Shown one piece after another: positions 43,618 through 53,400 of a stretch of 64,000 nt of DNA. Position 1 is the stretch's first letter. Each line of letters starts with the position of its first letter. Both the position numbers and the translations under genes were made by a program. The notes under the pieces are model-generated. The model had not been told where the DNA came from. It saw only the letters and a list, made by a program, of their open reading frames with translations, and made no database searches. Origin of the DNA: Jeongeupia sp. USM3 (GTDB lineage Bacteria > Pseudomonadota > Gammaproteobacteria > Burkholderiales > Chitinibacteraceae); contig NZ_CP017668.1 in the NCBI RefSeq assembly GCF_001808185.1, positions 3,038,001 to 3,102,000 of the forward strand, read 5' to 3'.

Positions 43618-43995
43618 CTCGGCTCAGGGTCCTGTAATCCACAGAGGCCGCACTACGGCTGGCTTTGCGCTGGATGGGGTGGTTGTAGTTGAGGTTGTTA
43701 TTGTAGTTTGTTGATTTTTATCGTTTTTATTATGTTTTCCGCCTTCGGATTGCACCGCGGCGTCTGGTAGTTGTTCCTTTCCTGCACAGCGCTGCACCGT
43801 TTTGTGCACATTGTTATCCACAGCCTGTTCGTAAGCATTGTGCTGTCAGCTTGCGCCGCTGCCGTCCGCCGCGCGGCCCCGCGATCATGGCGGCCCGCCA
43901 CGGATCGCGCCGATTGGCAGCTTGCGGCTTTTCCGCTGCCGCCAATCCCGATACAGTTACGCGGTTTTCCGCATGCCTTTACTGGATTGATCCGA
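43618..43995. other. Gene-free spacer with T-rich stretch and DnaA-box-like sites
   Basis: This 378-bp gap between divergent xseA and exbB holds no convincing gene. It contains a perfect DnaA box TTATCCACA (43814-43822), a one-mismatch box TAATCCACA (43635-43643), and between them a very T/G-rich run (43681-43739) unlike the surrounding DNA. A stem GGCAGC/GCTGCC lies near 43915-43942. Promoters of both genes should lie here but no clear sigma-70 match was found. Confidence 0.6.
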
Positions 43996-44604
43996 ATGCT
44001 CGCCATCATCGAGGCCGCCGGCTGGCCGATCTGGACCATTATCGTCTGTTCCGTCACCGCGGTGACGATCATCATCGAGCGCCTGCTGTCGCTGCGCAAA
44101 TCGCAGGTGCTGCCCGAGGGGCTTCTCGCCCGGGCGGTGCAGGAATACCGCAGCAGCGGCGTATCGCCGGAGATGCTGGGCAAGCTTGCCGCCTCGAGCC
44201 CGCTCGGCCGGGTGCTCGCCGCCGGCCTGAAGAACGTCAAGAGCTCGCGCGACATCATGAAGGAGTCGATCGAGGAAACCGGTTCGGCGGTCGCGCACCA
44301 GCTCGAACGCTACCTGAACACCCTCGGCACGATCGCCGCGGTGACGCCGCTGCTCGGCCTCTTGGGCACGGTGATCGGCATGATCGAGATTTTCGGCGCG
44401 CAATCGCCGACCGGCGGCACCGACCCGGCGACGCTGGCGCACGGGATTTCGGTCGCGCTGTACAACACCGCGTCGGGCATCATGGTCGCCGTGCCGGCAC
44501 TGATGTTCTACCGCTATTTCCGCGGCAAGATCGACGACTTCCTCGTCGAAATGGAGCAGCAGGCCGTGAAGCTGGTCGAAGTCGTCCACGGCGACCGCAA
44601 CTGA
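43996..44604 (+). CDS. exbB: MotA/TolQ/ExbB-family proton channel protein
   Basis: 202-aa three-helix membrane protein (segments about 7-27, 110-140, 152-178). Conserved TIAAVTPLLGLLGTVIGMIEIF and ALYNTASGIMVAVPALMFYRYF mark the family. With ExbD it uses the proton gradient to energise outer-membrane transport. The start at MLAIIEAAGWPIW is the family start; the open frame extends upstream but is not homologous. No tonB lies adjacent; the string exbB-exbD-lpxK suggests the envelope-associated paralogue group. Confidence 0.9.
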   Translation: MLAIIEAAGWPIWTIIVCSVTAVTIIIERLLSLRKSQVLPEGLLARAVQEYRSSGVSPEMLGKLAASSPLGRVLAAGLKNVKSSRDIMKESIEETGSAVAHQLERYLNTLGTIAAVTPLLGLLGTVIGMIEIFGAQSPTGGTDPATLAHGISVALYNTASGIMVAVPALMFYRYFRGKIDDFLVEMEQQAVKLVEVVHGDRN

Positions 44605-44614
44605 GGCGACGACG

Positions 44615-45031
44615 ATGAAATTCCGCAAGGGGCGCCATCGCGACGAGCCGGAGATCAACTTCATCCCGCTGATCGACGTGATGCTGGTGATCCTGATCTT
44701 CCTGATGGCGACGACGACGTATTCGCGCTTCGCCGAGCTGAAGATCAACCTGCCGACCGCCGACGCCGAAAAGACCGTCGAGATGCCGCAATCGGTCCAG
44801 GTCGCGATCTCGGCCGCCGGCCAGTACAGCATCAACAACCAGACCACCACTTTCGGCAGCCAGGAGGCGTTTGCCGCCGAGCTGCGCCGCGCCGCCGGTG
44901 GCAACAACGACCCGATGATCGTCATCAACGCCGATTCGCAGGCGACGCACCAGAACGTCGTCAACGTGATGGAAGCGGCAAGGCTCGCCGGTTATGGCAA
45001 GCTGACCTTCGCGACGCAGACCGGCAAGTAG
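44615..45031 (+). CDS. exbD: ExbD/TolR-family biopolymer transport protein
   Basis: 138-aa protein with a single N-terminal membrane helix (about 16-36). It contains the conserved Asp in INFIPLIDVMLVILIF that carries protons, and a periplasmic domain ending in VMEAARLAGYGKLTFATQ. Ten bases after exbB, so co-translated. A structured repeat and a terminator follow. Confidence 0.92.
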   Translation: MKFRKGRHRDEPEINFIPLIDVMLVILIFLMATTTYSRFAELKINLPTADAEKTVEMPQSVQVAISAAGQYSINNQTTTFGSQEAFAAELRRAAGGNNDPMIVINADSQATHQNVVNVMEAARLAGYGKLTFATQTGK

Positions 45032-45045
45032 AAACCCGCCTCGTT

Positions 45046-45206
45046 CGGCGGCTGCGCCTTTGCATTTTGCCCTCGTCCGATGCTCGGAACCCCGCATGGG
45101 GGCTACCTTCGGGTCGTCCTCATGGACTTCATGTCCTTCCGGTTTCTGCGCTTCGGGCGTGAACAAACTGCTGCGGCTCGCTCGCCGACTCAGGCAGGTT
45201 TGCGGT
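45046..45206 (+). repeat. Structured intergenic repeat, copy A
   Basis: About 160 bp between exbD and lpxK, matching copies at 53401-53563 and 54384-54524 (both on the minus strand). The shared core runs GGCGGCTGCGCC ... GATGCTCGGAACCCCGC ... CTACCTTCGGGTCGTCCTC ... CTTCGGGC ... GGCTCGCTC. Copy A lacks one base near 45135 relative to the others, which shifts any reading frame. Conserved hairpins: CCCC-GCAW-GGGG; GGAC/GTCC; and an outer pairing GGAACC with GGTTYC. Confidence 0.85.
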
Positions 45207-45220
45207 TTGATCACAGTACC

Positions 45221-45244
45221 AAAACGGGGCCGATGCCCCGTTTT
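45221..45244 (+). terminator. Intrinsic terminator between exbD and lpxK
   Basis: 10-bp perfect stem AAAACGGGGC/GCCCCGTTTT with loop CGAT, following the repeat. lpxK starts 40 bases later and therefore probably has its own promoter or read-through. Confidence 0.8.
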
Positions 45245-45283
45245 GCTTTTTCGCCGCCCGTACGGGCACAACGGGGACCACGC

Positions 45284-46300
45284 ATGAGCTTGCCCGAACG
45301 CATCTGGTACGGCACCCACCCGCTGAAGTGGGCGCTGGCGCCGCTGTCACTGCTGTTTGCCGCGATCGGCGCACTGCGGCGCATGCTGTTCCGGCATGGA
45401 CTCAAGCGGGTCGAGCACCTGCCGGTGCCGGTCGTCGTCGTCGGCAACCTGACCGCCGGCGGCACCGGCAAGACGCCATTGACGGCGTATCTGGCCCGCG
45501 CGCTGGCCGGGCGCGGCTTCACGCCCGGCATCATTTCGCGCGGCTACGGCGGCCAGGCCGAAGGCCCGACGCCGGTCGAACCGGACAGCGATCCGGCGCT
45601 GACCGGCGACGAGCCGGTGCTGCTGGCGCGTGCGGCCGGCGTGCCGGTGTTCGTCTGCCGCGATCGCGCCGCGGCCGGCAGGGCGCTGCTGGCGGTACAT
45701 CCGCAGGTCGACGTGCTGCTGTGCGACGACGGCCTGCAGCACTACCGGCTGGGCCGCGATGTCGAGCTGTGCGTCGTCGACGGCGCGCGCGGTTTCGGCA
45801 ATGGCTGGCTGCTGCCGGCCGGGCCGCTGCGCGAGCCGCTGTCGCGGCTGGCGGGCGTCGATGCCGTGGTTGTCAACGGCGCCGCCGCCCGTGCGCTGCA
45901 TCCGCAGCAGTTCGCGCAGCAATTCGATATGACGTTGCGGCCGGGGCGGCTGTACCGGCTCGACGACGCGACGATCACTTGTGATGCCGCCGATCTGGCG
46001 GGCGACACGCTCGCTGCGGTCTGCGGCATCGGCAACCCCGCACGCTTTTTCGCCACGCTCGAAGCGCTCGGGTTGGCGTTTGGCCGCCATGCCTTCGCCG
46101 ACCACCACGCCTATGTGGCGGGCGAATTGCCGCCCGGTACGCTGGTCACTACCGAGAAGGACGCGGTCAAACTGGCCGCGCAGCCGGAGATCAGGGGCGA
46201 CGGTGCTAGAATCTGGGTTTTACCGGTCAACGCCATGCTGTCCCCGGACCTGGGGCAATGGCTCGCAACAAGGCTGCAAAATGGACGCAAAGCTGCTTGA
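45284..46300 (+). CDS. lpxK: Tetraacyldisaccharide 4'-kinase
   Basis: 338-aa lipid A kinase at the inner membrane. P-loop-like [14 protein letters not shown] (53-66) and GIISRGYGG are diagnostic, and a hydrophobic segment near 18-32 should sit in the membrane. The start [16 protein letters not shown] fits the family. The same frame is open back through the repeat and terminator to 45080, which could mislead automatic annotation. Ends inside ycaR (20-base overlap). Confidence 0.93.
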   Translation: MSLPERIWYGTHPLKWALAPLSLLFAAIGALRRMLFRHGLKRVEHLPVPVVVVGNLTAGGTGKTPLTAYLARALAGRGFTPGIISRGYGGQAEGPTPVEPDSDPALTGDEPVLLARAAGVPVFVCRDRAAAGRALLAVHPQVDVLLCDDGLQHYRLGRDVELCVVDGARGFGNGWLLPAGPLREPLSRLAGVDAVVVNGAAARALHPQQFAQQFDMTLRPGRLYRLDDATITCDAADLAGDTLAAVCGIGNPARFFATLEALGLAFGRHAFADHHAYVAGELPPGTLVTTEKDAVKLAAQPEIRGDGARIWVLPVNAMLSPDLGQWLATRLQNGRKAA

Positions 46301-46466
46301 AATCCTCGTCTGCCCGGTCTGCAAGGGCCCGCTCGTCTTCGATAAGGCGAAGCAGGAGCTGATCTGCAAGGGCGACCGACTCGCTTATCCGATCCGCGAC
46401 GGCATTCCGGTGATGCTCGAGGGCGAGGCGCGCGAGCTCGATCCGACCGAAGAAGTCGGCGGCTGA
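46281..46466 (+). CDS. ycaR: Trm112-family protein (YcaR)
   Basis: 61-aa zinc-ribbon-like protein: [18 protein letters not shown] with CPVC at residues 11-14. Trm112 proteins activate methyltransferases in archaea and eukaryotes; the role of bacterial YcaR is not established. Lies between lpxK and kdsB, as in many proteobacteria. Overlaps lpxK by 20 bases. Confidence 0.92.
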   Translation: MDAKLLEILVCPVCKGPLVFDKAKQELICKGDRLAYPIRDGIPVMLEGEARELDPTEEVGG

Positions 46467-46473
46467 GCGCGCG

Positions 46474-47915
<1,442 letters not shown>

Positions 47916-47938
47916 TCGCCTGAGCCGTACAACGACAG

Positions 47939-47963
47939 CGCCCCGCCCAGCGGGGCGTTGTTG
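47939..47963 (+). terminator. Terminator after adk
   Basis: 8-bp stem CGCCCCGC/GCGGGGCG with loop CCA, then TTGTTGT. The flank is T-rich but interrupted. Confidence 0.7.
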
Positions 47964-47981
47964 TATCCGCCGCCGGAATCC

Positions 47982-48249
47982 AGGGCCTGTCGTCATGAGT
48001 TTCGCGGCTGCGCTGTACCGAAAAAGGGCCAGCCACAAGGCGCGCGACACCGGTAATAACGAGTTGTTTCCAAGGAGCGCAACGTAGTGGATGGTCTTTT
48101 TTCGGCTCAGCCCTTCGGGCTCGGGGCATTTCGGGCGCCGCGCGGTGTCGTCAGCCACTTGCGGTACGCGTACCGCGGCGTGACTGGCTTCGTGCACGCC
48201 ATCCCGAACTGCCCCGAACGCAGTCGTGAAACTCATGACGACAGGCCCT
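47982..48249. mobile_element. MITE-like element with 31-bp terminal inverted repeats
   Basis: Left end 47982-48012 and right end 48219-48249 are inverted copies: 22 bases match perfectly (AGGGCCTGTCGTCATGAGTT and two more), then 7 of 9. The 268-bp element has no transposase gene. On its minus strand a frame of more than 60 codons is open (MSFTTAFGAVRDGVHEA...), but it spans most of the element and lacks recognisable domains. If the element is trimmed to start GGCCTGTC, flanks read CCAG and CTAG, a possible imperfect 4-bp target duplication as seen with IS5-type elements (inference). The right end stops two bases before the next gene's ATG. Confidence 0.75.
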
Positions 48250-48251
48250 AG

Positions 48252-49229
48252 ATGCGCCTTTCCGTCCTCCTGCCTTACTTCAACACGCCGTGGCCGCTGC
48301 TGCGGGCGCAGCTCGATTCGATCTCGGCCGCCGATCTGCGCGGCTTTGCCGGCGTCGAACTCGTGCTGGTCGACGACGGCTCGGCATCGACGCTGGCCGA
48401 CGCGGTCGATGCGTGGGCGGGCAGGGCGCCGTTCGCCGTGCGCCACCTGCGCCACGACGGCAACCGCGGTCTGGCGAATGCGCTGAATACCGCGATGGCG
48501 CAGGCCACCGGTGACTGGCTGGCGTTTGCCGACGGCGACGACCTGACGCATCCGCGGCGTTTCGCCGTGCAGGCGGCGTATCTGTCGGCGCATCCCGATC
48601 TTGTCGCTGCCGGCGCCGACATGGTCGAACTGGCGCCGGACGGGACGCGAGGCCGTTGCCGGCGTTTTCCGGTCGACGATGCGGCGATCCGGGTCGAGCT
48701 GCTGTTCTACTGCGCGATGGCGCAGCCGGCGCTGATGCTGCGCCGCGCCGCGTGGGCGGCGCTCGACGTCTGGCGAACGCCCGGTACGGGCATGGCCGAG
48801 GACTGGGATTTCTTCGTCCGGCTTGCCGGGCACGGCAGGCTTGGCAGTTGCGGCCAGCCGCTGGTCGACTACCGGCTGCACCCGGCGCAGATGACCGCGA
48901 CGCTGTCGGCCGCAACGCCGCACCCGGCGGTGCTGGCGCTGTGGCGGCGCCAGCTGGCCGCGATGGGGGTCGACGTCGATGACGGCCTGCTGGCGGTGCA
49001 CGCCGCGCTGTCGCCGTACTGGCTGTGGCCGTATGGCGATCCGGCGGTCCGTCTGCCTGCGGACGATGTCCACCACTGGCATGCGGCGCTGCTGGCGGCC
49101 AACGCCGCCAGCGGCCGCTATGATCCCGACTGGCTGGCGGCGTGTCTGGCGCCGCTGCGCGCCAGGGGGCTGGCGGGCCGCGGTGCATCGTACGGCGTGC
49201 CGCCCGAGCGCTTGTTCGGCTGCGGATGA
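48252..49229 (+). CDS. Glycosyltransferase family 2 protein
   Basis: 325-aa GT-A enzyme: SVLLPYFNTPWPLL at the start, LVLVDDGSAS (about 37-46), and FADGDDLTHP (about 96-105), the nucleotide-sugar/metal site. WDFFVRLAGHGRL and DYRLHPAQMT are typical of this group. No transmembrane segment. Donor and acceptor sugars are unknown. No clear Shine-Dalgarno exists before the ATG; the inverted repeat of the adjacent element supplies only ACAGG. The Ala/Arg-rich C-terminal third is less conserved. Confidence 0.85.
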   Translation: MRLSVLLPYFNTPWPLLRAQLDSISAADLRGFAGVELVLVDDGSASTLADAVDAWAGRAPFAVRHLRHDGNRGLANALNTAMAQATGDWLAFADGDDLTHPRRFAVQAAYLSAHPDLVAAGADMVELAPDGTRGRCRRFPVDDAAIRVELLFYCAMAQPALMLRRAAWAALDVWRTPGTGMAEDWDFFVRLAGHGRLGSCGQPLVDYRLHPAQMTATLSAATPHPAVLALWRRQLAAMGVDVDDGLLAVHAALSPYWLWPYGDPAVRLPADDVHHWHAALLAANAASGRYDPDWLAACLAPLRARGLAGRGASYGVPPERLFGCG

Positions 49230-49318
49230 CGATCATCGGCCGGTTTCCACCGAGTCCGGCTTGCATGTTGCTGCGCAGCTTATAAAAGAACTACGTCAGC
49301 TAATAGACGGGGTGAGAT

Positions 49319-49702
49319 ATGAGCAAGCCGAGTGGGTATTCGGGCGAGATGGCGCTGCCGCAGCAGATCCTCGCCTATCCGCATGCGTGTCCGGGCTGCC
49401 GTCGGGCCTACGACAGCTACGACGCCTTTACCGGGCAGACCACCGAGGCCGAGGCGCCGCCATCGGTCGAAAGCCAGGCCGGCTCGGTCAGCCGCTGGCG
49501 GCGCTGCGGCTGCGGCGAGGTGATGCAGACCTGTCAGGTCGAGCGGCGCAGCCATGGCGATCTGCGCGGCGAGTTCGATCATGTGCTCGAAGCGCTGACC
49601 GCGCAGGGCATGCCGCACGAGGACGTGCGGCTCGAGCTGCGCAAGGTGATGCGCGGCGATCCGGGCGAGCTGCTGAACTGGCTCTACCGCTCGGTGGCGT
49701 AA
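49319..49702 (+). CDS. Hypothetical Cys-rich protein
   Basis: 127-aa protein not recognised. Four or five cysteines (CPGC at 24-27; Cys63 and Cys65 in RCGCGE; Cys72) could bind one zinc ion, interrupted by an acidic Glu/Ala/Pro-rich stretch (40-55). The C-terminal half is predicted helical (EFDHVLEALTAQGM...ELLNWLYRSV). GGGGTGAG ribosome-binding site nine bases upstream. Codon usage looks like its neighbours, so I regard it as real. Confidence 0.7.
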   Translation: MSKPSGYSGEMALPQQILAYPHACPGCRRAYDSYDAFTGQTTEAEAPPSVESQAGSVSRWRRCGCGEVMQTCQVERRSHGDLRGEFDHVLEALTAQGMPHEDVRLELRKVMRGDPGELLNWLYRSVA

Positions 49703-50000
49703 GCCGGCGCCGTGGCCGTGCAGACGCTCGACCGGACGACGGCCGGCGCGGTCGGCCGCGGCCGATCGTCCAAGCCCGTCATGCGTCGCCGGGCTGCCGG
49801 CGAGCACGCTGCGGCGCCCCGCACGGCACGGGTTCGACACCGGTTGCCGGGGCCTGGCGGTGATCCGTGCCGGGGCGTCGCGCCGCCGCGGCGCAATCGC
49901 CAATACCCCGCACCGGGATTGCCCCATGTCGGAAACTCCCGATGGCCGGCCCTGCTGCACTGCGCCAAATTAGTAAAAGAAACCCAGCTCGGAGCCGGCC
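49703..50000. other. GC-rich spacer without a recognisable gene
   Basis: 298 bp between the Cys-rich protein and the phosphofructokinase. Contains a strong imperfect hairpin at 49734-49771 (GGACGAC.../...TCGTCC with CGGCCG inner arms) but no T-run. Long frames on both strands lack homology and are Arg/Pro-rich, as expected from GC-rich non-coding DNA. No convincing promoter seen. Confidence 0.5.
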
Positions 50001-51248
50001 ATGCCGAAGAATGCGCTTTACGCCCAATCGGGCGGTGTCACCCCGGTCATCAATGCCTCTGCCTACGGCGTCATCAGCGCCGCGCGGCGCCACCCCGACG
50101 TCATCGGCACCGTTTACGCCGCGCAGAACGGCATTCTCGGCGCGCTTGACGAGGTGCTGATCGATACCGCCCAGTTGAGCGAATCCCAACTCGCCGCGCT
50201 GAAGACGACGCCCGGCGGCGCCTTCGGCTCGTGCCGCCACAAGCTGCGCCACGGCGCCGAGCTGACCCGGCTGTTCGAACTGTTCGCCGCGCACGACATC
50301 GGCTACCTGTTCTACAACGGCGGCGGCGATTCGGCCGACACCTGCCTCAAGGTCGCCGAATTCGCCCAGTACCACGGCTACGACCTGACCGCGGTGCACG
50401 TACCCAAGACCATCGACAACGACCTGCCGCACAGCGACTGCTCGCCGGGCTTCGGCTCGGTCGCCAAGTACGTCGGCACCGCGATCCGCGAGGCCGGCCT
50501 CGATGTCGCGTCGATGGCGGCCAGCTCGACCAAGGTCTTCATCCTCGAGGTGATGGGCCGCCATACCGGCTGGATTGCCGCATCGGCCGGCCTTGCCGCG
50601 CAGGACAACGACGCGGCACCGCACCTGATCCTGACGCCGGAAGTCGCCTTCGAGCCGGGCCGATTCCTCAAGGCGGTGAAGGAAACGATCGCCCGCGTCG
50701 GCTACTGCACCATTGTCGCCGCCGAAGGCACGCGCGACGCCAAGGGCACCTTCCTGTCCGAAGCCGGCGGTGCCGATGCGTTCGGCCACATCCAGCTCGG
50801 CGGCGTCGCACCGATTCTCGCCAAGCTGATCAAGGACGAGCTCGGCCACAAGTGCCACTGGGCCGTTGCCGACTACCTGCAGCGCGCCGCGCGGCACATC
50901 GCCTCGGCGACCGACCTCGCGCAGGCGATCGCCGTCGGCGAAGCCGCGGTCGAATTCGCGGTCAAGGGCCAGCGCAGTGTGATGCCGGCGATCATCCGCG
51001 AGGACAGCGAACCATACCGCTGGCGCATCGACGCCGTGCCGCTGGCCGACGTCGCCAACCGCGAGAAGCCGCTGCCGCGCGAATACCTCGATGCCGACGG
51101 CTGGCGCCTCTCGGCCGAGGGCCGCGCGTACTTTGCCCCGCTGATCGTCGGCGAGGCGCCGCCGCCGTTCGTCGACGGGCTGCCGGCTTATCCGCGCTGG
51201 CAATTTTCCCACCTGCCGAAAAAACTGATTCCGTTCGAACGCGGCTGA
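50001..51248 (+). CDS. Diphosphate--fructose-6-phosphate 1-phosphotransferase (PPi-type PFK)
   Basis: 415-aa phosphofructokinase-family enzyme. YNGGGDSADT (105-114) has Asp at the position that is Gly in ATP-dependent enzymes, and PKTIDND (135-141) has the Lys typical of PPi enzymes (ATP types read PGTIDND); both indicate reversible, PPi-dependent fructose-6-phosphate phosphorylation. GGGDS lacks the acidic residue usually before this Asp (GGDD, GGED), like the GGND subgroup. GGAG lies before the ATG. ATP use cannot be excluded. Confidence 0.85.
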   Translation: MPKNALYAQSGGVTPVINASAYGVISAARRHPDVIGTVYAAQNGILGALDEVLIDTAQLSESQLAALKTTPGGAFGSCRHKLRHGAELTRLFELFAAHDIGYLFYNGGGDSADTCLKVAEFAQYHGYDLTAVHVPKTIDNDLPHSDCSPGFGSVAKYVGTAIREAGLDVASMAASSTKVFILEVMGRHTGWIAASAGLAAQDNDAAPHLILTPEVAFEPGRFLKAVKETIARVGYCTIVAAEGTRDAKGTFLSEAGGADAFGHIQLGGVAPILAKLIKDELGHKCHWAVADYLQRAARHIASATDLAQAIAVGEAAVEFAVKGQRSVMPAIIREDSEPYRWRIDAVPLADVANREKPLPREYLDADGWRLSAEGRAYFAPLIVGEAPPPFVDGLPAYPRWQFSHLPKKLIPFERG

Positions 51249-51263
51249 ATTTAGGGTGGAGGG

Positions 51264-51941
51264 ATGACCGCCGCGATCCTCTCCTACATCCTCGCTGCCT
51301 TGCTGGCGCTGCTGCCGATCACCAATCCGCTGTCGGCGGCGCCGCTGGTGCTGTCGATCACCGCCGACCTCTCCGACGAGGAGCGGCAGCGGCAGCTCAA
51401 GCGCGCCTGCATCTACATGGCCGAGATCCTGATCGTGTTCCTGCTGGTCGGGGCGCTGATCATGGACTTCTTCAGCATCTCGATTCCGGGGCTGCGGATC
51501 GCCGGCGGGCTGATCATCAGCTACCTCGGCTTCCGGATGCTGTTCCCGCCCGAGAACGGCCCGCTGCCGAACGCCGCCAAGCAGGAGGCCAAGCGCAAGC
51601 AGGACGTCTCGTTCACGCCGCTGGCGATGCCGTCGCTGGCCGGGCCGGGGTCGATCGCCGCGGTGATCTCGCTGTCGTCGACGATCCACAACAGCACGGT
51701 GCTGCCCTTGTGGCTCGGCTACGCGTCGGTCTGCATCGGCATCATGCTGACCGCGCTGATCAACTGGCTGCTGCTGCGCGTCGCGTTCAAGCTGTACTGG
51801 AAGCTCGGCGAAACCGGCCTCAACGCCATCGCCCGGCTGATGGGCTTCTTCCTGATCTGCATCGGTATCCAGTTCTTCATCGACGGCATTGCCGGCCTGC
51901 TGCGCGATCCGTCGTTCTGGCCGGGGGCGGCCGCAGGCTGA
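51264..51941 (+). CDS. MarC family integral membrane protein
   Basis: 225-aa protein with six hydrophobic segments. LLPITNPLSAAPLVLSIT at the N terminus and PLAMPSLAGPGSIAAVISLSS in the middle are hallmark MarC/YchE/YhgN motifs with possible half-site symmetry (two N-P/G-P loop motifs). Despite the name, MarC does not cause multidrug resistance in E. coli; the function is unknown. 15 bases after the phosphofructokinase gene, probably co-transcribed. Confidence 0.88.
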   Translation: MTAAILSYILAALLALLPITNPLSAAPLVLSITADLSDEERQRQLKRACIYMAEILIVFLLVGALIMDFFSISIPGLRIAGGLIISYLGFRMLFPPENGPLPNAAKQEAKRKQDVSFTPLAMPSLAGPGSIAAVISLSSTIHNSTVLPLWLGYASVCIGIMLTALINWLLLRVAFKLYWKLGETGLNAIARLMGFFLICIGIQFFIDGIAGLLRDPSFWPGAAAG

Positions 51942-51956
51942 CCGGCGCGTGCAATG

Positions 51957-51983
51957 AAAAAACCGGCCCCGAGGCCGGTTCTT
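51957..51983. terminator. Bidirectional terminator between marC and scoB
   Basis: 8-bp stem AACCGGCC/GGCCGGTT with loop CCGA; six A on one side and CTTTC on the other. Strongest for the minus strand, directly beyond the scoB stop. Confidence 0.8.
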
Positions 51984-52640
51984 TCATTGCGGCAGCCTGG
52001 CAAAGCCCAACGGCACGCCGGTGCGCTCGGCGATGTCGTGGCGGCTGACGCCGGGGGCGAGTTCGATCACCTCGATGCCGCCCGGCCCGAGCTGCAGCAC
52101 GCCCAGATCGGTGATGATCAGGTCGACCACGCCCACGCCGGTCAGCGGCAGCGTGCACTGCGGCAGGATCTTGATGTCCTCGCTGCCGTCCTTTTTCTTC
52201 GCGACGTGTTCCATCAGCACGATCACCCGTTTGACGCCGGCGACGAGGTCCATCGCGCCGCCCATGCCCTTGACCATCTTGCCCGGGATCATCCAGTTGG
52301 CCAGGTCGCCCGATTCGCTGACCTGCATCGCGCCGAGGATGGCGAGGTTGATCTTGCCGCCGCGGATCATCCCGAACGAGTCGGCCGAGCTGAACGTCGC
52401 CGAGCCGGGCAGGGCGGTGATCGTCTGCTTGCCGGCGTTGATCAGGTCGGCGTCGATCTGCGTCTCGGTCGGGAAGGGGCCGATGCCGAGCAGGCCGTTC
52501 TCCGACTGCAGCCACACTTCGACCCCGGCGGGGATGTGGTTGGCGACCAAGGTCGGCAGGCCGATGCCGAGGTTCACGTAATAGCCGTCCTGCAGCTCCT
52601 GCGCCGCGCGCGCGGCCATCTGTTCACGGGTCCAGGCCAT
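51984..52640 (-). CDS. scoB: 3-oxoacid CoA-transferase subunit B
   Basis: 218-aa beta subunit of succinyl-CoA:acetoacetate CoA-transferase. The catalytic Glu47 lies in [10 protein letters not shown] (46-55), which forms the glutamyl-CoA thioester. [13 protein letters not shown] and [17 protein letters not shown] are conserved. One base separates it from scoA. It activates acetoacetate made by the bdhA product, feeding acetyl-CoA into the TCA cycle. Confidence 0.94.
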   Translation of the reverse strand: MAWTREQMAARAAQELQDGYYVNLGIGLPTLVANHIPAGVEVWLQSENGLLGIGPFPTETQIDADLINAGKQTITALPGSATFSSADSFGMIRGGKINLAILGAMQVSESGDLANWMIPGKMVKGMGGAMDLVAGVKRVIVLMEHVAKKKDGSEDIKILPQCTLPLTGVGVVDLIITDLGVLQLGPGGIEVIELAPGVSRHDIAERTGVPLGFARLPQ

Positions 52641-52641
52641 G

Positions 52642-53343
52642 TCAGTCTCCTTGGCGCGTGGTGCGCTGTTCGATGCGTTTTTCCGGGCGGGCGTTGTGCA
52701 CCAGCCGGTGGACGAAGATGCCCGGCGTGTGGATCTCGTCCGGATCGAGTTCGCCGGCCGCGACGATGATCTCGGCCTCGGCGACGGTGATCCGCCCGGC
52801 GGTGGCGACGTTCGGGTTGAAGTTGCGCGCGGTGCGCCGGTAGACGAGATTGCCGGCGGTATCGGCCTTCCACGCCTTGACCAGCGATACGTCGGCGACG
52901 AGCGCGTGCTCGAGGATGTGCGGCACGCCGTCGAACTCGCGCACCTCCTTGCCCTCGGCCACCAGCGTGCCGTAGCCGGTGCGGGTGAAGAACGCCGGGA
53001 TGCCGGCGCCGCCGGCGCGCAGCTTCTCGGCCAGCGTGCCCTGCGGCGTGAATTCGAGCTCGAGCTCGCCGGCGAGGTACTGGCGCTCGAACTCCTTGTT
53101 CTCGCCGACGTAGGACGAAATCATCTTGCTGATCTGCCGCGATTCGAGCAGCTGGCCGAGGCCGAAGCCGTCGACGCCGGCGTTGTTCGAGATCGCCGTC
53201 AGATTGCGTACGCCGCTGTCGCGCAGCGCCGCGATCAGCGCCTCGGGAATGCCGCAGAGGCCGAAGCCGCCGACGGCGACGGTCTGGCCGTCACGGACGA
53301 TGTCGGCCAGCGCGCTGGCGGCATCGGGGTAGAGCTTGTTCAT
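52642..53343 (-). CDS. scoA: 3-oxoacid CoA-transferase subunit A
   Basis: 233-aa alpha subunit. [16 protein letters not shown] near residue 23, [12 protein letters not shown] (about 53-64) and the C-terminal [19 protein letters not shown] match the family. AAGGAGG ribosome-binding site. It lies downstream of a structured repeat that separates it from bdhA; co-transcription with bdhA is plausible because no terminator with T-run lies between. Confidence 0.94.
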   Translation of the reverse strand: MNKLYPDAASALADIVRDGQTVAVGGFGLCGIPEALIAALRDSGVRNLTAISNNAGVDGFGLGQLLESRQISKMISSYVGENKEFERQYLAGELELEFTPQGTLAEKLRAGGAGIPAFFTRTGYGTLVAEGKEVREFDGVPHILEHALVADVSLVKAWKADTAGNLVYRRTARNFNPNVATAGRITVAEAEIIVAAGELDPDEIHTPGIFVHRLVHNARPEKRIEQRTTRQGD

Positions 53344-53400
53344 GGTGTTCCTCCTTAAAAGCGGGGGCTGGCGTTTCTTCGATGTTCGGTGACCGGTGGT

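Noticed and set aside
43618..43995. Chromosomal origin of replication
   Set aside because: DnaA boxes and T-rich DNA are present, but there are only one perfect and one or two imperfect boxes and none of the usual origin genes; kept as a finding, not as an origin call.
45080..45200. Small peptide gene (MLGTP...) inside the structured repeats
   Set aside because: No Shine-Dalgarno, differing starts (ATG/GTG), and a one-base deletion in copy A breaks the frame; conserved pairing argues for a nucleic-acid element.
47997..48239. Minus-strand ORF (MSFTTAFGAVRDG...) within the MITE-like element as a gene
   Set aside because: It starts inside one terminal inverted repeat and runs into the other, lacks a ribosome-binding site and recognisable domains; more likely incidental to the element.
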